DNA of 64,000 nt from DATFQI01 sp963816955 (GTDB taxonomy: Bacteria > Actinomycetota > Thermoleophilia > Solirubrobacterales > Solirubrobacteraceae), in NCBI GenBank assembly GCA_963816955.1, contig CAWFME010000010.1, forward strand, positions 62,001 to 126,000. Direction: 5' to 3'. Made by a program: the position numbers and the translations under genes. The notes under the pieces are model-generated. The model ran no database searches. It worked only from the letters and a program-made list of their open reading frames with translations, and was not told where the DNA came from. Below, piece after piece: positions 8,383 to 17,306 of the stretch. Numbering within the stretch: position 1 is the first letter of the stretch; each line of letters opens with the position of its first letter.

Positions 8383-9764
8383 CGCCAGTACTCCTTCGCC
8401 TGGCCGCGGCGGGCCAGCAGCTCGCGCAGCTCCAGCAGCGCCGTGTAGGTGGGAAGGGCGTAGAGCGCGCCCTCGCCGTCGGCCAGCGCCGCGTCGAGGC
8501 CGTCCTCGAGGTCCTCGACCACCCGCAGCCGGCCGGCCTCGACACCGGCGTACTTCATCCGCAGCGCCAGCTCGGCGGCGCGGGTGCCCGAGCAGGTCAT
8601 CCGGCGCACGCGCGGCGCGAGCATCTCCCAGTCGGCGTCCCAGACCCAGGAGACGTCGCGACCGTCGGCCGTGCGGTCGTTGAGCACGCCGAAGACGTCC
8701 AGCTCGCGGCCCTCGAGCGTGAGCGTCCGCAGCACCTCGTTGGCGCCCGCGGGGTTCTTGACGAGCAGGATCGAGGTCGGCCGCCCGCCGAGGTCGATCG
8801 TCTCCGCGCGCCCGAACGCGGGCGCGACCGCGGCCAGGCCGGCGACGATGTCGGCCAGCGGGACCTCGAGCGCGAGGCACAGGGCGGCGGCGCCGAGCGC
8901 GTTGTAGACGTTGTAGAGCCCGGGCAGCGGCAGCTCGACGCGGTGCGACTCGCCGCCGTGGGCGAGCGTGAAGGCGGCGCTGCGGATGCCGCGCAGCTGC
9001 ACGTCGCTCGCGACGACCGCCGGCCGCGGGCGCTGCCGGCCGCAGTCGGGGCAGTGGTAGCGGCCGAGGTGGGCGAGGTAGACCGTCTCGTAGACGTAGG
9101 CGTGCCCGCAGCGGCGGCAGTGCTTGGAGTCGGAGGCGTGCTGGAGCTCCGGCAGCGCGAGCGCGTCGTCCTCGACCCCGAAGTAGAGCGCATGGGCGGG
9201 ATCCTCATCCCGGCCGAGGTCCGCGACGAGCGGGTCGTCGGCGTTGAGCACGAGCGCCGAGGCGGCGCCGCGCCGCGCGACGAGCTCGGCCCAGCGGTCG
9301 GCGATGATGTCCAGCTCGCCGTAGCGGTCGAGCTGGTCGCGGAAGAGGTTCGAGAGCAGGATCGCGCGCGGCTCGACCTCCTCGACGACAGCGGCGAGCC
9401 AGAACTCGTCGACCTCGAAGAGCCCGAGGTCGCCGTCCAGCTCGCGGCCGCCGCGGCGAGCCGCCGCCGCCAGCGCGCTGGCGACGCCGCCGACCATGTT
9501 CGCCCCGGCACGGTTGTGCACGAGCCGCGTCCCGGCGCGCTCGAGCACCGAGGAGACCATCGCGGCGGTCGTCGTCTTGCCGTTGGTGGCCGAGATCACG
9601 ACGCTGCCGCGCGACAGCCGGCCCGCGAGCCGCTCGATCGCGTGCGGCTCCACGCGCGTGAGCACCTTGCCGGGCAGCGACGTGCCGCCGCCGCGGCGGG
9701 TGGCGCGGGCGAGCCCGCCGACGGCGCGCGCGGCGGCCAGCCCGGCCGCGAGGCGCACGGTCAT
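8379..9764 (-). CDS. murT: Lipid II isoglutaminyl synthase, Mur-ligase-like subunit
   Basis: A 461-residue MurT. The ATP-binding loop SATNGKTTT is at 59-66, a Mur ligase central domain follows, and a zinc ribbon is inserted with Cys216, Cys219, Cys238 and Cys241 (CRRC / CPDC). The C-terminal DUF1727 domain contains VKNPAGANEVLRTL. MurT activates the D-Glu carboxylate of lipid II at the inner membrane face. The start overlaps the upstream lipid kinase by 4 bases. Length and motifs are normal. Confidence 0.95.
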   Translation of the reverse strand: MTVRLAAGLAAARAVGGLARATRRGGGTSLPGKVLTRVEPHAIERLAGRLSRGSVVISATNGKTTTAAMVSSVLERAGTRLVHNRAGANMVGGVASALAAAARRGGRELDGDLGLFEVDEFWLAAVVEEVEPRAILLSNLFRDQLDRYGELDIIADRWAELVARRGAASALVLNADDPLVADLGRDEDPAHALYFGVEDDALALPELQHASDSKHCRRCGHAYVYETVYLAHLGRYHCPDCGRQRPRPAVVASDVQLRGIRSAAFTLAHGGESHRVELPLPGLYNVYNALGAAALCLALEVPLADIVAGLAAVAPAFGRAETIDLGGRPTSILLVKNPAGANEVLRTLTLEGRELDVFGVLNDRTADGRDVSWVWDADWEMLAPRVRRMTCSGTRAAELALRMKYAGVEAGRLRVVEDLEDGLDAALADGEGALYALPTYTALLELRELLARRGQAKEYWR

Positions 9765-10630
9765 GGCGCCAGCACGCGCAGCGTGCCGGGGAGGACGTCG
9801 ACGGTGGCCGGGAGGTCGGCGATCGGGTCGCCGTCCGCGTAGGCCTCGAACGGGCGGTCGGCGTGGAAGGAGACGCTGCGCCCGCGCAGCAGCTGGATCC
9901 CCGGCTCCTGGAGGTGCGTGCCCTTGAAGACCTTCGGCAGGCTGGCGAGGTAGCGGCGCTTCGGGACGTCCTCGACGAGCACGACGTCGAGCAGCCCGTC
10001 GTCGAGGCTCGCGTCGGGGACGAGGTACATGCCGCTGCCGTAGACGCCCGAGTTGGACACGGCGACGCAGTACCCGTCGAACTCGCGCGACTCACCGTCG
10101 ACCGAGACCGTCCAGCGGGCCGTCTTCCACGTCGCGAGCGCGCGCAGCGCCGCGTAGGCGTACACCGCGGTGCCGAGCGGCAGCGTGTTGTCGTTGGCGA
10201 TCCGGTTGGCGTCGGAGTCCAGGCCGGCGCTGAGGATGCCGAGGAACGTGCGCTCGCCGACGCCGGCGAGGTCGACCCGGCGCTCCGCGTTGCGCAGCAG
10301 GCCGCAGGCGGCGACCGGGTCGGCGGGGATGCCGAGCTTGCGCGCGAAGTCGTTGCCGCGCCCGCCGGGGAGCACCGCGAGCACGCCCGCGCCGTCGCGC
10401 AGCTCTCCGGCGACGGCGCCGGTGAGGCCGTCGCCGCCCATCGCGGCCACGATCTCGCCGTCGGCGGCAGCGCGCCGCGCGCACTCGCGCGCGTGGTCCA
10501 TCGAGGTCGTGCGCACGACGTGGAAGCTCAGGCCCATGCCGCGCAGCTCGGCCTCGACGGCGCCGAGCAGCTTGGCGGCGCGGCCGGCACCGGCGGTCGG
10601 GTTGACGATCAGGCAGAGGTCGCGGTCCAT
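9761..10630 (-). CDS. Diacylglycerol/sphingosine kinase-family lipid kinase
   Basis: A 289-residue DAGK-catalytic-fold protein. NPTAGAGRA is at about 10-18, the nucleotide loop is GGDGLTGAVA near 84 (Leu in place of the usual Thr after GGDG), and LPGGRGNDFARKLG follows. The substrate side has SNSGVYGSGM and DGLLDV. Such kinases phosphorylate diacylglycerol or related lipids using ATP at the membrane. It lies 10 bases after the HAD gene and overlaps murT by 4 bases, so it may recycle lipids in the same envelope pathway. Exact substrate unknown. Confidence 0.85.
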   Translation of the reverse strand: MDRDLCLIVNPTAGAGRAAKLLGAVEAELRGMGLSFHVVRTTSMDHARECARRAAADGEIVAAMGGDGLTGAVAGELRDGAGVLAVLPGGRGNDFARKLGIPADPVAACGLLRNAERRVDLAGVGERTFLGILSAGLDSDANRIANDNTLPLGTAVYAYAALRALATWKTARWTVSVDGESREFDGYCVAVSNSGVYGSGMYLVPDASLDDGLLDVVLVEDVPKRRYLASLPKVFKGTHLQEPGIQLLRGRSVSFHADRPFEAYADGDPIADLPATVDVLPGTLRVLAP

Positions 10631-10640
10631 GGCGGCGCCC

Positions 10641-11435
10641 TTACTGAAGCACCAGCGCGGCGAGCGACTGCGCGACCAGCGTCGGCTTCGGGTCCGCGCC
10701 GTCGGCCTGTGCGCGCGACGTGCCGCCCGTGAGCACGAGCGCGGAGTCCATCCCGGCCCGGCGCGCGCCGAGCACGTCGATCTCGAGCCGGTCGCCGACC
10801 GCGAGGCAGCGCCCCTGGCCGAGCCGGTCGCGCGCGGCCTCGTACATCGGCGGCTCGGGCTTGCCGGCCACCCGGTCGGCCGGACGGCCGGCCGCGGTCT
10901 CGACCGCCGCCAGCACCGCGCCCGAGGCGGGCCACGGGCCGTCCGGCATCGGGAACGTCGCGTCGCGGGTGGCGCCGATCAGCTCGGCGCCGCGGGTCAC
11001 GGCCTGGGCCGCGACGCGGATCTCCTCGTAGGTGAGCGCCTCGTGCGCGCCGACCACGACGACGTCGGCGCGGGAGGCGAACTCCGTGTGGTTGACGATC
11101 CGCATCCCCGCCTCGGCGACGTGGTCCACGAGCGCCTGGGTGCCGACCACGAACGCGGCGCCGCCGTCGCGCTCGCTGAGCAGGAACTGGATCGTGGCGC
11201 CGACCGTCACCACTTCCCCCAGCGCCGCCTGGAAGCCGAGCCGCCACAGCTTGCGCACGAACTCCTCCGGGGTGTGGCGGACGTCGTTGGTGAGGAAGGC
11301 GAGCGCCTTGCCGGCGTCGCGCAGCGCCGCGACGGCCTCCGGCGCGCCTTCGAGCGCCTCGTCGCCGACCCACAGGCAGCCGTCGAGGTCGAGCAGGACC
11401 TGGTCGTAGCGGGCGATCCGAGGGCTGAGCGTCAC
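10641..11435 (-). CDS. HAD-superfamily (class IIA) phosphatase
   Basis: A 264-residue NagD/PGP-like HAD phosphatase. The nucleophile motif is LLDLDGCLW near 14-22, motif II is FLTNDVRHT, the C2A cap is in the middle, and the late motifs KPEPPMYE and AVGDRLEIDVLGA lie near 185-215. These enzymes dephosphorylate small sugars or glycolytic side products in the cytoplasm. It is the first gene of the murT/gatD operon. The GTG start sits just 6 bases after a TAGACA -10 box. Substrate is not predictable from sequence. Confidence 0.85.
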   Translation of the reverse strand: MTLSPRIARYDQVLLDLDGCLWVGDEALEGAPEAVAALRDAGKALAFLTNDVRHTPEEFVRKLWRLGFQAALGEVVTVGATIQFLLSERDGGAAFVVGTQALVDHVAEAGMRIVNHTEFASRADVVVVGAHEALTYEEIRVAAQAVTRGAELIGATRDATFPMPDGPWPASGAVLAAVETAAGRPADRVAGKPEPPMYEAARDRLGQGRCLAVGDRLEIDVLGARRAGMDSALVLTGGTSRAQADGADPKPTLVAQSLAALVLQ

Positions 11436-11441
11436 TCCCGC

Positions 11442-11451
11442 TGTCTATCAT
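11442..11451. promoter_or_regulatory. Overlapping divergent -10 boxes (TATCAT plus, TAGACA minus)
   Basis: TATCAT (11446-11451, plus) lies 8 bases before the cyclophilin ATG. TAGACA (11447-11442, minus) lies 6 bases before the HAD GTG. The two boxes share two bases, and the two start codons are only 24 bases apart. Both genes appear leaderless, and polymerase could bind for only one direction at a time. Confidence 0.55.
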
Positions 11452-11459
11452 CGCCGCCC

Positions 11460-12140
11460 ATGTCACGCCTCGGACTGCTCGCGCTGCTGGTCGCCCTCGT
11501 GCTGGGCGCGGCCGCCTGCGGCGGCTCCGACGACTCCGAGAGCGACGCCACGCCGGAGCCCGAGCCCCCGTCGGCCGCGGAGACCGCGGGCTGCGAGCAG
11601 GTCGAGGCTCCGACCCCGAAGGCGCCGGGCAAGCTCGCCAAGCCCAAGGAGCGGCTGAAGGCCGGCGGCGGCTACGTCGCGACCGTGGTCACGAGCTGCG
11701 GCGAGTTCAAGATCGCGCTCGACGCCAAGCAGGCGCCGCGCACGGGCGGGTCGTTCAAGTACCTCGCCGACAAGGGCTTCTACGACGGGCTCACGTTCCA
11801 TCGCATCGTCGCCGGCTTCGTGATCCAGGGCGGCGACCCGAAGGGCGACGGCACCGGCGGCCCCGGCTACACGGTCGTCGAGAAGCCGGCGGGCGGCCTG
11901 CAGTACGTCAAGGGCGTCGTGGCGATGGCCAAGGGCGGCAACGAGCCCCCGGGCGCCTCGGGCAGCCAGTGGTTCGTCGTGACCGCCGAGGACGCCCAGC
12001 TCCCGCCGGACTACGCGCTGCTCGGCAAGGTCACCGAGGGCCAGGACGTCGTCGACAAGATCGGCGCCGTCCCGACGACCCCCGACGAGCAGCCGACGGA
12101 TCCGGTGGTCATCCGCTCCGTCAAGGTTTCCGGGCCCTAG
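11460..12140 (+). CDS. Secreted lipoprotein peptidyl-prolyl cis-trans isomerase (cyclophilin)
   Basis: A 226-residue protein: a signal sequence with lipobox Cys20 (GAAACGG), an acidic/Pro linker to about residue 70, then a compact bacterial cyclophilin domain. FHRIVAGFVIQGGDP and GSQWFVV are the catalytic and proline-binding signatures. It would fold extracytoplasmic proteins while tethered to the membrane. It is transcribed divergently from the HAD gene with overlapping -10 elements. Its stop is followed at once by copy A of the intergenic repeat. Confidence 0.92.
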   Translation: MSRLGLLALLVALVLGAAACGGSDDSESDATPEPEPPSAAETAGCEQVEAPTPKAPGKLAKPKERLKAGGGYVATVVTSCGEFKIALDAKQAPRTGGSFKYLADKGFYDGLTFHRIVAGFVIQGGDPKGDGTGGPGYTVVEKPAGGLQYVKGVVAMAKGGNEPPGASGSQWFVVTAEDAQLPPDYALLGKVTEGQDVVDKIGAVPTTPDEQPTDPVVIRSVKVSGP

Positions 12141-12143
12141 GCC

Positions 12144-12208
12144 AACTGCGGCTGGTTAGGGAGGCGAGGGAGCCGCGCGATTCGGGCACTCCCTACCCAG
12201 CCGCCGTT
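12144..12208. repeat. Intergenic repeat family, copy A (hairpin between convergent genes)
   Basis: Arms AACTGCGGCTGGTTAGGGAG (12144-12163) and its near-complement (12189-12208) form a 20-base stem with two mismatches and a 25-base loop. The arm sequence (AACGGCGGCTGGGTAGGGAGG) recurs at 17.3, 21.9 and 34.7 kb. It lies between the convergent cyclophilin and Ogt genes and would serve as a bidirectional terminator. Confidence 0.75.
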
Positions 12209-12216
12209 CGGTAGCG

Positions 12217-12786
12217 CTACAGCGCACCCTCGAGCTCGAGCAGCACCTGCTTGCGCGCGGGCCCTCCGCCGTAGTTGCCGATCCCGCCGGTGCTCGGGAG
12301 CACCCGATGGCAGGGCACGACGATCGGGACGGGGTTGCGCGCGCAGGCGGTCGCCGCGGCCCGGAAGGCCCGCGGGTTGCCCGAGCGCTCGGCGAGCTTG
12401 CCGTAGGTGACGACCTCGCCGCGGGCCACGGTGTCATGGAGCGTCTCGAGCACGGCCCGGCGGAACGGGGCGTGGACGAACCCGAGGTCGACCGGCAGGT
12501 CGAGCGTCGAGGCGTCGCCCTCGAGGTAGGCCGAGAGCTGGTCGCGGGCGCCGGAGAGCTCGCGGTCGGAGCCGACCACGCGCGGGCCGAGCTCGGCGGC
12601 GACGCCGGCCAGCAGCGCGTCCTCCGGCTCCTCCTCGAAGCCGACGCGGACGATGCCGTGGGGCCCCTGGACGACCAGCAGTCGGCCGAGCGGGGTGCTC
12701 AGGCGGGTGAAGACGGCGTCGGCGAGGCCTTCGCGGACGGCGGCGGAGGCGACGGCCTCCAGCAGGGAGTCGGGGAGCGGAGTCAT
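12217..12786 (-). CDS. ogt: Methylated-DNA--protein-cysteine methyltransferase
   Basis: A 189-residue O6-alkylguanine DNA alkyltransferase. The C-terminal domain carries the acceptor Cys159 in VVPCHRVLPS, with GEVVTYGKLA upstream (helix-turn-helix part) and the asparagine hinge in CARNPVPIV. It repairs O6-alkylguanine by suicidal transfer. The ATG overlaps the stop of the ECF sigma gene by 4 bases, so the two are one operon. The N-terminal 20 residues are an extra segment before TPLGRLLV. The pairing suggests the sigma factor may respond to alkylation or envelope stress (inference). Confidence 0.93.
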   Translation of the reverse strand: MTPLPDSLLEAVASAAVREGLADAVFTRLSTPLGRLLVVQGPHGIVRVGFEEEPEDALLAGVAAELGPRVVGSDRELSGARDQLSAYLEGDASTLDLPVDLGFVHAPFRRAVLETLHDTVARGEVVTYGKLAERSGNPRAFRAAATACARNPVPIVVPCHRVLPSTGGIGNYGGGPARKQVLLELEGAL

Positions 12787-13253
12787 GCGGCGTGCCTCTC
12801 TCGGAGCGTGCGGACGGCGGTGGAGACGCGCTGGCGCGCGGCCTGCGGGGAGCAGCCCAGCCGTCCGGCGATGTGGTCGTAGTCGAGGTCCTCGACGAAG
12901 CGCAGGCGCAGTGGCTCGCGCGCGGCCTCGGGGAGCGGGGCGATCAGCGCCTCGAAGGCGCCATCGGCGTCGACCTCGTCGGTGACGCCGGAGTCCGGCG
13001 GCTCGGCGACCGGCCGCTCTCGCGGCCGGGCGCGGTGGGCGTCGATCGCCGCGGTGGTGGTGACGCGGTACAGCCACGCGCGCAGGTGGTCGGCGTGGCG
13101 CAACCGCGGATAGGCGCGCAGCGCGCGCAGGAACGCGTCCTGGAGCACGTCCTCGGCGTGCTCGGGGCCCGCCACGCGCCGGGCGTGGGCGAGCAGCTCG
13201 TCGCCGTGTTCCTCGACGAGGCTCCAGAACGGGGGGAGTGCCGGTGCGGTCAC
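12783..13253 (-). CDS. ECF-type RNA polymerase sigma factor
   Basis: A 156-residue protein with sigma-70 region 2 (EDVLQDAFLRALRAYPRLRHADHLRAWLY, about 34-62) and region 4 helix-turn-helix (DYDHIAGRLGCSPQAARQRVSTAVRTLRE, about 124-152). There is no anti-sigma factor gene next to it; the next gene is ogt. The GTG start has a GGAGGGGG ribosome-binding site just upstream. Target genes are unknown. Confidence 0.88.
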   Translation of the reverse strand: MTAPALPPFWSLVEEHGDELLAHARRVAGPEHAEDVLQDAFLRALRAYPRLRHADHLRAWLYRVTTTAAIDAHRARPRERPVAEPPDSGVTDEVDADGAFEALIAPLPEAAREPLRLRFVEDLDYDHIAGRLGCSPQAARQRVSTAVRTLRERHAA

Positions 13254-13293
13254 ACCCCCTCCAACGTGCTGTCCCGGGTTTCTGTGAGTCCGG

Positions 13294-13959
13294 CTAGCGA
13301 CTGCCGCCGCCGCCGGAGCGGCGCGCCGCGCGGCCGGTGCCCATCGCGTTCGCGCGCTGCTCGGCCGCCTTCGCGCGCGCCGCCGACTGCCGTCTGCGCC
13401 CGACGAAGAACAGGACCCCGAGCGCGACGAGCACCACCAGGAGGCCCCAGAAGAGCGAGATCACCGGGTCGATGCCGCCGAACGGGAGCGCGACGAGCTG
13501 CACGAGACCCCAGCCGAGCGCCAGCACGGCGACGATCAGCAGGAGCACGAGCAGGATGCCGCGGATGCGCAGCAGCGGGCTCGACCCTGGCGGCGGCGCG
13601 ACGATCCCCATGAAGCGCAGCAGCAGCAGCTGGCGGTTGGACGGCGGCGTCTGGCCGAGCTTCTCGGCCGCGACCTTCAGATCGCCCGCACGGCGCTCGG
13701 CCAGCGCCAGCGAGGCCTCGGCCATCCGGCGCAGCTGCAGCCGCTCCTGCGGGCGCGCGGCGGCGATCGCGGCGCGGAAGTGCTCGCGCGAGCGCTTGGC
13801 GTCCATGCGCTCGGCGGCGCGGGCGCCGAGCAGCGCCTGGGCCGCGGCGCGGTAGCGCGTCTCGGCCTCCAGCTCCTCGTCGCTGCGGTTCTCCAGCTTC
13901 TGCATCGCGGCGAGAGCCGACTTGGACTCGACGCGCATCTGTCGCTGCTTCGGGGGCAT
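13294..13959 (-). CDS. Hypothetical protein with two membrane segments
   Basis: A 221-residue protein of unknown function. The N-terminal 130 residues are soluble, alanine- and charge-rich and predicted helical (EELEAETRYRAAAQALLGARAAER...), possibly TPR-like. Two hydrophobic segments follow at about 150-172 and 178-197, then a basic tail rich in Arg, Ser and Gly. The second ATG was preferred over one 39 bases upstream because the extra residues look non-coding. It lies alone between the sigma factor and the enolase-like gene on the same strand. Confidence 0.7.
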   Translation of the reverse strand: MPPKQRQMRVESKSALAAMQKLENRSDEELEAETRYRAAAQALLGARAAERMDAKRSREHFRAAIAAARPQERLQLRRMAEASLALAERRAGDLKVAAEKLGQTPPSNRQLLLLRFMGIVAPPPGSSPLLRIRGILLVLLLIVAVLALGWGLVQLVALPFGGIDPVISLFWGLLVVLVALGVLFFVGRRRQSAARAKAAEQRANAMGTGRAARRSGGGGSR

Positions 13960-13969
13960 GGGATCCAGT

Positions 13970-15028
13970 CTACGTCCGACGGCGGAACCCGGTGGCATCG
14001 ATCTCGGGCTCGAGCGGGCTGGCCGGCAGGCCGGGCTCCGGGTCGAGCGCGTCGTAGCCCGCCGGGGCGATGTCGTTGGGCGCGTCAGGGTGGAAGATCG
14101 CCGCGAGGTACTGGATCTGCCCGCGGCCGACGGAGAGCTCGTACTGGCCGCCGCCGTAGGCGCCCATCCCGCGCTCCTCGCAGAAGTCGTAGGCGGCGAA
14201 CAGCGCCTCGATCGAGCCGAAGCGCGAGGGCTTGAGGTTCACGGTCTTGGGCAGCACCCGCTGCGCGAGGATGTCGTCGATCGAGTGGATCGGCGCGTCC
14301 CAGGTGATGCGGTCCTCGTAGGGACGCAGCGCCTCGCGGGCGCCCTCGTCCTCGAGGTCGGGGTCCTCGAGCCAGGCGTCCGGGAACGTCTCGGCGATGC
14401 GCGCGTAGAACGCCGGATCGGTGTCGACGTCGACGACCGTGCCCTTGTAGGCGCCCTTGAGGTCGATCGAGTCGACGGCGCCCGTCTCGACGAGGCCCGC
14501 GATCAGCTCGTCGCTCCAGTCCGGCGTGCCGTCGAGCTTGAAGCGCAGGTCGGGGTAGCGGGCGAGCCGGCGCGTCACGGGGTCGAGCGTCGGCGGCTCG
14601 CCCATGCGCGAGGAGACGACGAACGTCACGGGCCGCGGCTCGCGCTCGAGCACGTCGGCGAGCGAGCGGCCGGCCTGGCGCAGCGCGAGGTCGAGCGCGG
14701 CGCTCTCGAACGCCCAGCGGCGGTAGTTGCGGAACACGGGCATCTTCGGCTCGCCCGCCGGGAACGTGTCGAGCCCGCCGAGGTGCTCGGAGAACGAGCG
14801 CAGCGTCCACCCGCCGGTCAGCGGCAGCACCGGCCCGTGCGCCTGCTGGTCGATCTGGTTGTCGGCGTCGTAGGTGACGTCCTCGCCGAGCCCCTCCTCG
14901 CCGCCGCCCTGCAGCCGCACCACGGTCGTACGGCGCTCGAACCCGCTCGAGACGACCTTCGCGTGACCCTCGAGGGCATAGCCGTCGATCTCGAGGGGCA
15001 GGTCGGCGATGCGCTCGTAGGTGCTCAT
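13970..15028 (-). CDS. Enolase-superfamily protein (mandelate racemase/muconate lactonising type)
   Basis: A 352-residue protein with an enolase-like N-terminal capping domain and a C-terminal barrel. FKLDGTPDW is in the place of the KxK/KxD lysine strand. Acidic barrel-strand residues sit in SIDLKG, WLEDPD and TWDAPIHS, and VNLKPSRFG supplies a late lysine. This spacing matches metal-binding Asp/Glu ligands of the superfamily. The substrate is unknown, possibly a sugar acid or succinylbenzoate-like compound. An alternative ATG lies 9 bases upstream. It starts divergently from the YYY membrane gene. Confidence 0.75.
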   Translation of the reverse strand: MSTYERIADLPLEIDGYALEGHAKVVSSGFERRTTVVRLQGGGEEGLGEDVTYDADNQIDQQAHGPVLPLTGGWTLRSFSEHLGGLDTFPAGEPKMPVFRNYRRWAFESAALDLALRQAGRSLADVLEREPRPVTFVVSSRMGEPPTLDPVTRRLARYPDLRFKLDGTPDWSDELIAGLVETGAVDSIDLKGAYKGTVVDVDTDPAFYARIAETFPDAWLEDPDLEDEGAREALRPYEDRITWDAPIHSIDDILAQRVLPKTVNLKPSRFGSIEALFAAYDFCEERGMGAYGGGQYELSVGRGQIQYLAAIFHPDAPNDIAPAGYDALDPEPGLPASPLEPEIDATGFRRRT

Positions 15029-15056
15029 GGCGGGCAAGGCTATCCGGGGCAGCCTC

Positions 15057-15062
15057 TAGCCT
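15057..15062 (+). promoter_or_regulatory. -10 element TAGCCT before the YYY membrane gene
   Basis: TAGCCT lies 11 bases before the ATG at 15074 in the short divergent gap. It matches the box used upstream of the genes at 34478 and 60172. No -35 consensus was found. Confidence 0.35.
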
Positions 15063-15073
15063 CGCGGTCCGGA

Positions 15074-17306
15074 ATGCTCGAGGCGCTCGGCTTCTTCGCC
15101 CTGATGGAAGCGGCCGGGCTCGCCGCCGCGCCGCTCGCCGCGCTCGTGCTCGGCCGCCTGCCCGGCGCGGGCCTGGGCTTCGCAAAGGTGCTCGGCCTCC
15201 TGCTCGTCGGCTGGCTGGCGTGGATGGCGGTCAGCATCGGGCTCGTGGGCTACGGGCCGGCGACGATCGCCGGCGCCTTCGCGGTCGTCGCGCTGCTCGG
15301 CGCGCTCGCCGCCTTGCGGCTGCGGCGGCTCTCGCGCCGGCTGCGCGGACCGGCCGGAGCCGAGCGGGCGCCTCGCGCGCTGGCGCCGCGGCCGGCTGGC
15401 CGCGCAGGCGCTGCCGACCGAGGACCCCGTGCGGCTGCGGCTGTGGGCGGGGTCGGAGGCCGTGTTCGCCGTCGCGTTCGCGGCGATGGCGCTGCTGACG
15501 GCGTTCGCGCCCGACGTCTGGAACACCGAGAAGCCGATGGACGCGATGCTGATGACGGCGATCGAGGCGTCGGACGCCTTCCCGCCCCAGGACGCCTGGA
15601 TGGCGGGGGAGACGGTCAACTACTACTACCTCGGCCACCTGCTGCTGGCGCTGCCGGCGCACGTGCTCTCGCTCGCGCCCGACGTCGCGTACAACCTCGC
15701 GGTCGCCGGCCTGTTCGCGCTGTCGGCGTCGGCGGTCTTCACGCTCGCGGGGACGCTGTGGGCCTCGGCGATCGCGCGCGGCGTGCGCGCGGCCGGGGGC
15801 CCGGTCGGCGCCGGGCTGACTGCGGTGACGCTGCTGCTCGTGCTCGGCAACCTCGCGGGGGCGCGCGAGTGGCTGCAGGCCGACAAGCCGCCGGGGGACT
15901 ACGACTGGTTCGGGGTCTCGCGCGTGATCCCGGACACGATCAACGAGTTCCCCGCGTTCTCGTTCCTGCTCGGCGACCTGCACGCCCACGTGCTCGCGAT
16001 CCCGTTCACGCTGCTGGCGCTCGCGTTCGCGCTGCAGGTGGCGCTCGCCGGACCGCGCGCCGACCTCGCGTGGCGCTCGGTGGCGGAGGCGCTCGCCGCC
16101 GGGCTCGCGATCGGCGCGCTGTACGCGATCAACTCGTGGTCGTATCCGGTCGCGGCGGGGCTGCTCGTGGGGGCGGTGGTGGTCTGGCTGCGCGGGCCCG
16201 AGGCCCGCGGGCGGCGTCCGTTCGCGGTGGTCTGGACCGTCCTCGTGCTGCTCGCCGGCTTCGTGCTCGTGCTGCCGTTCTGGCTCAACTTCGACCCGGC
16301 CGCGCGTGGGATCGGCTGGGTCGGCGAGCGCCGCTCGTTCAGCCGCTGGCTGGGGGACATGGCGCTGATCTACGGCGTGCTCGGCTGGGCCGTGCTCGCG
16401 GCCTACGTGGGGCGGCTGCTGGCGGCGCGGCGCCGCGACCGGATCGCGATCTGGGGCGGTGTCGGCCTCGCGTTCGTGCTCTCGCTGCTGGCGCCGATCG
16501 ACTTCGCGGGCGTCGCGGCGCTGCTCGCCGCGCTCGCCGTCGCCCTGCACGCGGCGCTGAGCTCGCGCCTGGAGGGGCCGGAGCGGTTCCTCTGGCTGCT
16601 CGTGGCCGGCGGCGCCGCGTGCGTGCTCGCGCCCGAGCTCGTCTACGTCCGCGACGAGTTCGACGGCAGCGAGCTCTTCCGCATGAACACCATCTTCAAG
16701 CTCGGCTTCCAGGCCTACCTGCTGCTGGGGGTCGCGGCGGCGTGCGCGCTCCCGTGGGCCGGCCGCTGGCTGCCCCGCCGCGCCTGGGCGGGCTGGGCGG
16801 CCGTGAGCGCGGTGCTGATCCTGCTCGGGCTCGTGTTCCCCTACGCGGGCAACTGGGCGCGCCGCGACGGCTTCAGGCAAAGCCCGACGCTGGACGGGCT
16901 CGGCTGGCTGCGCGCCACCGCGCCCGGCGACGTCAAGGCGATCGGCTGGCTGCGCCGCAACGCCCCCGACGACGCGGTGCTGCTCGAGGCGGCCGGCCCG
17001 GACTACTCGGGCTTCGGCCACGCGCGGATGTCGACCTTCACGGGCCGCCCGGCCGTGATCGGCTGGGCCGGCCACGAGCTGCAGTGGAAGCACGACCCCG
17101 GCCGCCGCGCCGACGATGTGCGCGCGATGTACACGGCCACTTCTGTTGCGGCGGCGCGCCCCCGGCTGGCCCGCTACGGCGTGCGCTACGTGGTCGTCGG
17201 GCCGATCGAGCGCACGGACTACGGCGACGCCGGGATCGCCAAGTGGGACTCGATGGGGCGCCGGGTCTTCGACTCCGACGGCACGGTTGTCTGGGACCTC
17301 GGCTGA
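15074..17306 (+). CDS. YYY/DUF2298 multi-membrane protein, interrupted by one frameshift
   Basis: A large integral membrane protein (about 740 residues when joined) with around a dozen hydrophobic segments. The first part (from the ATG at 15074) and the remainder (in frame from before the GTG at 15429) lie in different frames. The shift falls between about 15340 and 15370. The second frame carries the family marks NTEKPMD, DAWMAGETVNYYYLGH (the YYY motif) and FSFLLGDLHAHV. Related proteins are predicted glycosyltransferases or lipid-linked sugar enzymes of the membrane. The stop codon TGA is also the first three bases of repeat copy B. One base error is the likely cause of the frame change. 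Confidence 0.8.
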
